Assembly (NCBI GenBank): GCA_043760535.1
Contig: JAYUOV010000076.1
Location: forward strand, 1 to 5,774
Direction: 5' to 3'
Length of the DNA stretch: 5,774 nucleotides
From: JAZKFT01 sp043760535
GTDB lineage: Bacteria > Bacteroidota > Bacteroidia > Chitinophagales > Chitinophagaceae
Under the pieces are notes generated by a model. That model had not been told where the DNA came from. It made no database searches and was given only the letters and a program-made list of their open reading frames with translations. Below are positions 1-4,785 of this stretch, one piece after another. Within the stretch, counting starts at the first letter, position 1; the number at the start of each line of letters is the position of its first letter. A program made the translations under genes and the position numbers.

Positions 1-7
1 GTGCAAA

Positions 8-21
8 AAATAAATTTATTT
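8..21. repeat. AT-only 14-bp perfect palindrome
   Basis: AAATAAATTTATTT reads the same on both strands. It lies at the extreme left edge, where the preceding gene is not visible. It could be part of an upstream terminator or merely low-complexity AT sequence. In the three forward frames stops occur by positions 13, 23 and 42, so at most a very short tail of an upstream forward gene could be present. Confidence 0.3.
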
Positions 22-82
22 AGCTCGACATATTTGTTTTGACAACTGCTTAAAATTCAGGCTGGGTAAAGGAATTATTTAC

Positions 83-98
83 TCGCTGAATCGCTGAG
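83..98. repeat. 8-bp tandem duplication
   Basis: TCGCTGAA is followed directly by TCGCTGAG, a two-unit tandem repeat ending exactly where the first long palindrome (99-123) begins. No function can be assigned. It is listed because it adjoins the palindrome cluster upstream of the methyltransferase gene. Confidence 0.4.
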
Positions 99-123
99 GA
101 TATGTCGATTCAATCGACATATC
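99..123. repeat. Perfect 25-bp palindrome, TGTCGATT family
   Basis: Twelve-base arms GATATGTCGATT (99-110) and AATCGACATATC (112-123) are perfect reverse complements around a single central C at 111. As DNA this is an operator-like dyad. As RNA the one-base centre means the innermost pairs must open to make a loop. No U-run follows, which argues against a plain terminator. A partial half-site, TCGACATAT, occurs further left at 25-33 and matches 114-122 exactly. The core octamer TGTCGATT recurs at 133 and 173. Confidence 0.85.
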
Positions 124-128
124 CAACA

Positions 129-163
129 AACGTGTCGATTATTTGGCAAAAAATCGACACGTT
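129..163. repeat. Near-perfect 35-bp palindrome, TGTCGATT family
   Basis: Arms AACGTGTCGATT (129-140) and AATCGACACGTT (152-163) are perfect 12-base reverse complements. The 11-base middle is itself symmetric about G146 except for the A141/A151 pair, so the whole 35 bases form a palindrome with one mismatched pair. Its centre lies exactly 35 bp from the centre of the preceding palindrome. A short pyrimidine-rich stretch follows (TTCTTTC, 162-168), so a role as terminator for an upstream gene or as a 5' leader hairpin is possible. An operator for a DNA-binding regulator is equally compatible. Confidence 0.85.
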
Positions 164-168
164 CTTTC

Positions 169-180
169 AATGTGTCGATT
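169..180 (+). promoter_or_regulatory. Solitary third half-site before mod
   Basis: AATGTGTCGATT differs at one base from the left arm of the second palindrome (129-140) and lies exactly 40 bp from it. In RNA it can pair with 152-163 over 12 positions with a single G-U wobble, competing with the perfect 129-140/152-163 stem. It ends 29 bases before the mod ATG, close enough to influence translation initiation or promoter access. A regulatory role is inferred from position and repetition only. Confidence 0.5.
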
Positions 181-209
181 CGGTAAACATGAAAAATTAA
201 CCAACCACC

Positions 210-2870
210 ATGCCCAAAAAAGTAAGCTCCATAAAACACGCCACCACTACCCGTGCCCATATACCAAGCAAGGAGGAAGCTGGCTACGAAGATGCCAACC
301 CCAAAGTAAGCACTGGGAAAAAGGTATTGGAACTGCCCAAAAACCCTGTGGTACACCGTGGGCAGGACCCGGAATTATTTTGGCTGGGCAAATACGGAAA
401 CGACGACCGTGACGAACTGCTGCAGGTGGATATACGCAGCCTGTACCGCCACGAACATATAGCCCCCGAAACCCTGATACAACAACTGCACACCGTAACC
501 GAAGAGAAGGGGCCGCAGCTGGATATGTTTACCACTAATGAACTATTTGGCAATGCACTGGATAAAGACGAAGCCGAAAAAATAAGCGAATACTATAAAC
601 ACCAGGACGGGTGGACCAACCGCCTGATACAAGGCGACAGCCACCTGGTAATGGCCAGCCTGCTAGAACGGGAAGGTATGGCCGGGCAGGTACAAACCAT
701 TTTTTTTGACCCGCCCTATGGCATAAAATACGGTGGCAACTGGCAAATAAAACTAAATAACCGCGATGTAAAAGACGGCAACGACGAAGCCCTTACCGGC
801 GAACCCGAACAGATAAAAGCCTTTAGAGATACCTGGGAACTAGGCATACATAGTTACCTCACTTATTTACGTGACCGCTTACTGATAGCCAAAGAATTAT
901 TGAACGATAGTGGTAGCTGCTTTCTACAAATAGGTAGCGAAAATTTACATTTAGTTAGAAGTGTTATGGATGAAGTTTTTGGGAGTGAAAACTTTGTACG
1001 GTTAATTTCATTTGCAAAAACGACATCCAAAGGCAGTGGATATTTAGATGAGACCTCTGACTACATTATTTGGTACTCTAAAAGTTTTGACCATTTGAAA
1101 TTTAGACGACTTTTTATTTCAAAAGATTTCGGAGGAGAAGGGGCAAAAGAATATCGCTACTTTATGAAACCTAATGGGGAGTGGAAGACTATGGATGTAG
1201 AAGATACAGTTAGAGTCAAAGAGTTAATAAAAGAAGGTAAAATTTTTAGCCACGATAACTTTACATCTCAAACAGGGGGAACTTCTACCATATTCGAATT
1301 TGAATTAGATGGGCAAATGATAAAAAGTCCAACCAAAGGAGGTTGGAAGACAGGAAAGGATGGCGTTAGGAATTTAATTTCACAGAAGCGATTAATCAGA
1401 TTAGGGAACACTCCACGCTTTGTCAGATATATTGATGATTTTCCAGTTTTCCCTTTAGGAAATCATTGGACTGATACATTGATAAGTGGTTTTGCAGAAG
1501 AAAAAACATATGTAGTTCAAACGACAGCCAAAGCAATACAGCGCTGCATATTAATGACTACCGATCCGGGAGATTTAGTCCTCGACCCCACTTGTGGCAG
1601 CGGTACAACTGCCTATGTCGCCGAGCAATGGGGCAGGCGATGGATAACAATAGATACCAGCAGAATAGCCTTAAACATAGCCAAGCAACGGCTGATGACG
1701 GCTGTTTTTCCCTATTACAATCTTTATGATGAACAGGGCAACGATATACGCCAGGGTTTTAAATACAAAACCGTACCGCATATAACGCTTAAAAGCCTTG
1801 CTAACAATGAACCGCCTGAAACTGAAACCTTATACGACCAACCTGAAGTAGATAAAAAGCTACTCCGTGTTAGCGGCCCATTTATTGTAGAAACATTGCA
1901 AAATTTTGAACCCATCAGCCCGGCCGAACTGGACGATGAAGTGCGGGTAAATGAAGAAGAAGGTGCTTTTGAAGAAACCATTAAACAACACCTGGTAAGT
2001 GCCGGTATTAAAAACGGCCGCAAAGATGAGATGGTGGTTTTTCGCAGTGTAGAGTTATTGGCCAGCGAAGCATTACATGCCGAAGGTTTTTACCAACTGG
2101 CTCCCTCCACTTCGGGGAGGGCGGGGGGAGAGGCCAAAGCCTACTTCCATATAGGCCCAAAGTTTGGCACTGTAAGCAAAAAGCTGGTAAGCGATGCCAT
2201 AAAGGAATGCCGCCAAAAAGGCGATGCCAACTGGCTCGTCATCCTCGGTTTTAGCTTTGAAAGCGATATTGAAGGCAGTACCCAAACCACCAGCATGGGC
2301 AACTTTGAAGTAACCAAAACCCGCATACACGACGATCTGCTACAGGAAGGCCTAAAAAAGAAACCCGCCAAAAGTGCCGCCAGTTTTGTAACCATTGGTG
2401 AGCCGGATATAGAGTTGAAAGTAGTGGTTGGTGAGGACACCAACCACGGAAGCGGTGCCATGGTTCGTGTCCCCACGAACCATCAAAGGGTAACCGTTGA
2501 AATAAAAGGCCTCGACATTTACGACCCCATAAAAGACGAAGTAAAAGCCCGTAACGTACACGACATTGCCTACTGGATGGTAGATGATGATTACGACGGC
2601 AGCAACTTTGTAGTGAAGCAGGTTTTCTTTTGCGGCGGCGAAAAAACAGAGTTTGACAAATGGAAAAAAGGCCTTGATAATTTAGCCAAAGACGCCACCA
2701 AAAAGAAAGTGGAAAAAACGCTGAAAATAGAAATAGACGATGAAGCGTTTGACCGGTTGTATGGGCATGTTTCGCATCCGATAGAAGTTAAGAAGAAGGG
2801 GCAGAAGATAGCGGTGAGAATTATTAGTCAGTTTGGAGAGGAGAGCACAAAAGTTTTAACAGCCAACTAA
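210..2870 (+). CDS. Type III (Mod-like) site-specific DNA methyltransferase
   Basis: Beta-class amino-methyltransferase, expected to move a methyl group from S-adenosylmethionine to adenine-N6 within a specific DNA site. The order fits the beta class: catalytic motif IV DPPYG at residues 167-171, the SGSCF strand and DEVFG at 234-258, a target-recognition region at about 260-430, then the SAM-binding motif DPTCGSGTT at 459-467. At 886 residues it is longer than a usual Mod (about 600-700), with roughly 165 residues before motif IV and a C-terminal extension of about 380. The ATG at 210 has no clear Shine-Dalgarno sequence. A three-codon reading frame (ATG at 189, TAA at 198-200) sits just upstream in the same frame. 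Codons 631-641 and 739-758 are read through palindromic repeat elements, and the recognition region is AT-rich compared with its flanks. No Res subunit follows. Regulation by the upstream palindromes is plausible but unproven. The methyltransferase assignment is strong; the exact base modified and the system type are less certain. Confidence 0.92.
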   Translation: MPKKVSSIKHATTTRAHIPSKEEAGYEDANPKVSTGKKVLELPKNPVVHRGQDPELFWLGKYGNDDRDELLQVDIRSLYRHEHIAPETLIQQLHTVTEEKGPQLDMFTTNELFGNALDKDEAEKISEYYKHQDGWTNRLIQGDSHLVMASLLEREGMAGQVQTIFFDPPYGIKYGGNWQIKLNNRDVKDGNDEALTGEPEQIKAFRDTWELGIHSYLTYLRDRLLIAKELLNDSGSCFLQIGSENLHLVRSVMDEVFGSENFVRLISFAKTTSKGSGYLDETSDYIIWYSKSFDHLKFRRLFISKDFGGEGAKEYRYFMKPNGEWKTMDVEDTVRVKELIKEGKIFSHDNFTSQTGGTSTIFEFELDGQMIKSPTKGGWKTGKDGVRNLISQKRLIRLGNTPRFVRYIDDFPVFPLGNHWTDTLISGFAEEKTYVVQTTAKAIQRCILMTTDPGDLVLDPTCGSGTTAYVAEQWGRRWITIDTSRIALNIAKQRLMTAVFPYYNLYDEQGNDIRQGFKYKTVPHITLKSLANNEPPETETLYDQPEVDKKLLRVSGPFIVETLQNFEPISPAELDDEVRVNEEEGAFEETIKQHLVSAGIKNGRKDEMVVFRSVELLASEALHAEGFYQLAPSTSGRAGGEAKAYFHIGPKFGTVSKKLVSDAIKECRQKGDANWLVILGFSFESDIEGSTQTTSMGNFEVTKTRIHDDLLQEGLKKKPAKSAASFVTIGEPDIELKVVVGEDTNHGSGAMVRVPTNHQRVTVEIKGLDIYDPIKDEVKARNVHDIAYWMVDDDYDGSNFVVKQVFFCGGEKTEFDKWKKGLDNLAKDATKKKVEKTLKIEIDDEAFDRLYGHVSHPIEVKKKGQKIAVRIISQFGEESTKVLTAN
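2101..2133. repeat. GC-rich palindromic element read in frame inside mod
   Basis: CCCTCC (2103-2108) pairs with GGAGGG (2116-2121) around a seven-base loop. CTCCC (2101-2105) can instead pair with GGGAG (2126-2130). The layout, a pyrimidine arm followed by two purine-rich G tracts, resembles the hairpin repeat at 4515-4554 and, from memory, repeats common between genes in Bacteroidota. Here it lies within mod and encodes about eleven residues (631-641) rich in Gly, Ser, Ala and Pro, unlike the surrounding protein, which suggests an inserted surface loop. Confidence 0.6.
2424..2483. repeat. 60-bp inverted pair of hairpins read in frame inside mod
   Basis: Two perfect 10-bp stems lie 12 bases apart: GTGGTTGGTG/CACCAACCAC (2424-2433/2438-2447, loop AGGA) and ATGGTTCGTG/CACGAACCAT (2460-2469/2474-2483, loop TCCC). 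The second hairpin is an inverted relative of the first: 19 of 24 bases agree after reverse complementing, and four of the five differences are two compensated base pairs. The unit is exactly 20 codons, in phase with mod (residues 739-758). Its reverse complement is also open in the corresponding frame and encodes a similar peptide, both containing DTNHG and ending TNH. It looks like a palindromic repeat accommodated in a coding region. Confidence 0.8.
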
Positions 2871-2972
2871 TCTGATGCATTATTGTTGCAGGGTTTCAGT
2901 TTGGCACAACCCAATTTACAAAACCAAATGGTTAATAGCCTGTTACATTTCTATACATAACAACTCCCTACC

Positions 2973-4262
2973 ATGAACATATCCACCAGCCAATCCCTTT
3001 TCACCCGTGCCCAGCAAAGCATCCCCGGCGGGGTAAACAGCCCGGTAAGAGCTTTTAAAAGTGTAGGCGGCAATCCTATTTTTATACAAAAAGCCAAAGG
3101 CGCTTATTTGTACGATGCAGATGGTAACCAATACATTGACTATATAGCCAGTTGGGGGCCAATGATTTTGGGCCATGCATACGAACCGGTAGTAAAAGCC
3201 ATACAGGAAAAAGCCGTTCTTTCAACTTCCTACGGAGCACCTACCGAGCTGGAAATTGAGATGGCCGAACTCATCATAAGCATGGCGCCCAATGTGGATT
3301 TAATACGCATGGTAAGCAGCGGCACCGAAGCCTGCATGAGTGCTTTGCGGGTAGCAAGAGGCTATACGGGCAAAAATAAATTCATCAAGTTCGAGGGCTG
3401 CTACCACGGCCATGCCGATAGCTTTTTGGTAAAAGCCGGTAGCGGTGTGGCCACGTTAAACATACAAACCGTACCCGGCGTAACTGCCGGTGTGGCTAAC
3501 GATACCCTAACCTGTGCTTATAATGATTTGGAGGCGGTGCAGCAATTGGTGGCCGAAAATAAAAACGAAATAGCCGCCATCATGGTAGAACCGGTGGCCG
3601 GCAATATGGGCTGCATTTTACCAGCACCCGGCTTTTTAGAAGGCCTCCGCAGCATTTGCGATACCGAAAATATCGTTCTCATTTTTGATGAAGTAATGAC
3701 GGGTTTTAGGCTGGCACTCGGCGGCGCCCAGGAAAAATGCGGCGTGGCTGCCGACCTGGTTACTTATGGAAAAGTGATAGGTGCCGGTATGCCTGTTGGG
3801 GCCTTTGGCGGCAAGCGGCATATTATGGAAATGGTGGCACCATTGGGCAATGTATATCAGGCCGGAACGCTAAGTGGCAACCCCATTGCTATGATTGCAG
3901 GCTTTACTTTGTTGAACGAATTGAAAAACAATCCCGGTCTTTTACAGGAGCTAGAGGCCAAAACCATGTACCTAAAAAATGGCCTTGGCAAAGTGCTTTC
4001 GGCATCTGGTAAACCCTTTGTAATTAATCAATTGGGCAGCATGATGAGTGTACATTTTAGCGAAGTGCCAGTAACCAATTTTGCCACAGCCGCCGCCGCC
4101 AACAATGCTTTTTTTAGTAAATACTTCCACGCCATGCTGCAGCAAGGCATTTACCTGCCACCTAGTGCTTACGAAAGCTGGTTTTTAAACAATGCCCTTA
4201 GTTATGCAGATTTGGATAAAACCATTGCAGCTACAGAGATAGCCTTACAAACAATAAGCTAA
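2973..4262 (+). CDS. hemL: Glutamate-1-semialdehyde 2,1-aminomutase
   Basis: PLP-dependent class III aminotransferase-fold enzyme that converts glutamate 1-semialdehyde to 5-aminolevulinate, the last step of the C5 route into heme and other tetrapyrroles; cytoplasmic, dimeric in the family. Visible marks: the N-terminal GGVNSPVRAF block (19-28), SSGTEA that binds the cofactor phosphate (115-120), YHGHAD (144-149), FDEVMTGFR with Asp239 for the pyridine nitrogen (238-246), the Schiff-base lysine Lys267 in TYGKVIGAGMPVGA, and AGTLSGNP (297-304). The 429-residue length is normal and no key residue is missing. The ATG at 2973 is well placed for the family N-terminus although no Shine-Dalgarno sequence is evident. 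It starts 102 bases after mod. A weak -7-like box TCAGTTTG (2896-2903) in that gap could give it its own promoter. It has no obvious functional link to either neighbour. Confidence 0.97.
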   Translation: MNISTSQSLFTRAQQSIPGGVNSPVRAFKSVGGNPIFIQKAKGAYLYDADGNQYIDYIASWGPMILGHAYEPVVKAIQEKAVLSTSYGAPTELEIEMAELIISMAPNVDLIRMVSSGTEACMSALRVARGYTGKNKFIKFEGCYHGHADSFLVKAGSGVATLNIQTVPGVTAGVANDTLTCAYNDLEAVQQLVAENKNEIAAIMVEPVAGNMGCILPAPGFLEGLRSICDTENIVLIFDEVMTGFRLALGGAQEKCGVAADLVTYGKVIGAGMPVGAFGGKRHIMEMVAPLGNVYQAGTLSGNPIAMIAGFTLLNELKNNPGLLQELEAKTMYLKNGLGKVLSASGKPFVINQLGSMMSVHFSEVPVTNFATAAAANNAFFSKYFHAMLQQGIYLPPSAYESWFLNNALSYADLDKTIAATEIALQTIS

Positions 4263-4314
4263 ACCAATGCGCATCATTTCTATGGTACTCAATATGAAAC
4301 TGTAAATCTGTTTT

Positions 4315-4327
4315 TCTGCGAAGCAGA
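4315..4327 (+). terminator. Weak hairpin after hemL
   Basis: TCTGC (4315-4319) pairs with GCAGA (4323-4327) around a GAA loop, 52 bases past the hemL stop. A run of T precedes the stem rather than following it, so this is not a convincing intrinsic terminator on the + strand. An alternative pairing is AATCTG (4305-4310) with CAGATT (4324-4329). It is the only stem close to the end of hemL. Confidence 0.2.
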
Positions 4328-4384
4328 TTCAGAACTCCTTATCACTCGCAGTTTTGATTGCGTAGTCTTTCATTTTTGCTTGCC

Positions 4385-4398
4385 CCGATGAATATCGG
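4385..4398. repeat. Short hairpin CCGAT/ATCGG
   Basis: Arms CCGAT (4385-4389) and ATCGG (4394-4398) flank the loop GAAT. The stem overlaps the first copy of TGCCCCGATG (4381-4390), which recurs at 4431-4440 without a matching right arm. It recalls, from memory, CCCGAT...ATCGGG palindromes frequent between genes in Bacteroidota. Confidence 0.5.
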
Positions 4399-4465
4399 TG
4401 GATTATTTCGGTGGAACCCAACGAAAGCCGTGCCCCGATGGAGCGACATTGGCGAACGTTGTAAA

Positions 4466-4483
4466 TCCCGTAGGGTTACGGGA
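4466..4483. repeat. 7-bp stem hairpin TCCCGTA/TACGGGA
   Basis: Perfect seven-base arms at 4466-4472 and 4477-4483 flank the loop GGGT. No U-run follows, so a terminator role is unlikely. It is one of several unrelated hairpins packed into this intergenic region. Confidence 0.6.
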
Positions 4484-4514
4484 CTCCGTTTAAGGACATA
4501 CCCTTTTTCCGTTT

Positions 4515-4554
4515 CCCTTCTCTGTAGGAGAAGGTGGCCAAAGGCTGGATGAGG
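4515..4554. repeat. Degenerate Bacteroidota-type hairpin repeat
   Basis: CCTTCTC (4516-4522) pairs with GAGAAGG (4528-4534) around a five-base loop. Immediately after comes a second small stem, GCC AAA GGC (4537-4545), and then a purine-rich tail TGGATGAGG. The pattern of a pyrimidine-arm hairpin, a GGCC hairpin and a G-rich tail matches, from memory, a repeat scattered between genes in many Bacteroidota. The in-frame element at 2101-2133 of mod has a comparable layout. Confidence 0.55.
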
Positions 4555-4630
4555 TTGCTAGTAATAGGCTTTTTAGACTGCGAAGAAAAGGCGGTTTCAG
4601 ATCTTAGGGCAAGGAGTTCTGAGATTAAAT

Positions 4631-4670
4631 AATCTGTGGCTATCTGTTCATTCCGTTGAATCCGTATGCC
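4631..4670. repeat. Degenerate tandem ATCYGT units
   Basis: Four units with a period of about 9-10 bases can be read: AATCTGTGGC, TATCTGTTCA, TTCCGTTGA and ATCCGTATGCC. They share an A/T-T-C-C/T-G-T core. Similar runs are, from memory, common between genes in Bacteroidota. No protein or RNA product is suggested. Confidence 0.45.
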
Positions 4671-4744
4671 TAAAACGCTCCACGTCGTTAACCACATTTA
4701 ACATTAAACCCATCTTATTAACCCCGCAGCACCGTTTGTAATAA

Positions 4745-4752
4745 TAGCTTTG
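4745..4752 (+). promoter_or_regulatory. Bacteroidota -7 promoter box
   Basis: TAGCTTTG matches the Bacteroidota consensus TAnnTTTG in every fixed position and lies 33 bases before the ATG at 4786. Transcription would then start near 4757-4760 and leave a leader of about 27 bases. No good TTTG -33 element is visible at the expected distance of about 20 bases upstream, which lowers confidence. Confidence 0.5.
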
Positions 4753-4785
4753 TTTCATTACATTAAAACCACACAATTTTACAGC

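Larger units (their letters stand above)
4329..4622. repeat. 12-bp inverted repeat pair bounding 294 bp
   Basis: TCAGAACTCCTT at 4329-4340 recurs as its exact reverse complement AAGGAGTTCTGA at 4611-4622. A second matching pair lies inside: TCGCAGT at 4346-4352 and ACTGCGA at 4577-4583. The enclosed DNA codes for nothing recognisable. This could be a decayed miniature non-autonomous element or two inverted copies of a dispersed repeat. No target-site duplication is evident at the outer edges. Confidence 0.45.
4263..4785. other. 523-base gene-free, repeat-rich intergenic region
   Basis: No reading frame here has a recognisable product, and no tRNA or rRNA signature is visible. The stretch is a patchwork of short hairpins and repeats: a small hairpin just after hemL, a dispersed 12-bp inverted pair (4329-4340/4611-4622), two exact copies of TGCCCCGATG 50 bp apart (4381 and 4431), hairpins at 4385-4398, 4466-4483 and 4516-4534, and degenerate tandem ATCYGT units at 4631-4670. 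The last 100 bases or so should hold the promoter of the downstream outer-membrane gene. Confidence 0.75.

Noticed and set aside
39..44. TTGACA as a sigma-70 -35 box for mod
   Set aside because: No -10-like hexamer lies at 16-18 bases, and this hexamer is not the usual promoter signal in Bacteroidota.
99..180. CRISPR-like array
   Set aside because: The repeated unit is an 8-12 bp half-site in alternating orientation with gaps of 1-13 bases between units. There are no uniform direct repeats with unique spacers and no cas gene.
75..356. Reverse-strand 93-codon frame across the upstream palindromes and the mod start
   Set aside because: Most of it is antisense to mod, and the rest depends on palindromic DNA. 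No recognisable domain or initiation signal.
143..412. Forward 89-codon frame overlapping the start of mod
   Set aside because: It starts inside the second palindrome and overlaps conserved mod sequence in another frame. Its translation is low-complexity (Lys, His, Pro, Gly) and matches no family I recognise.
2891..2912. Terminator between mod and hemL (GGGTT/AACCC stem)
   Set aside because: Only five base pairs around a 12-base loop, with no following T-run; too weak to call.
4358..4552. Forward 64-codon frame in the hemL-receptor spacer
   Set aside because: It runs through several hairpins and repeats, is Arg-rich and featureless, and has no initiation signal.
4476..4697. Reverse 73-codon frame in the same spacer
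   Set aside because: It is built from the hairpin repeat at 4515-4554 and the tandem ATCYGT units, with no recognisable domain.
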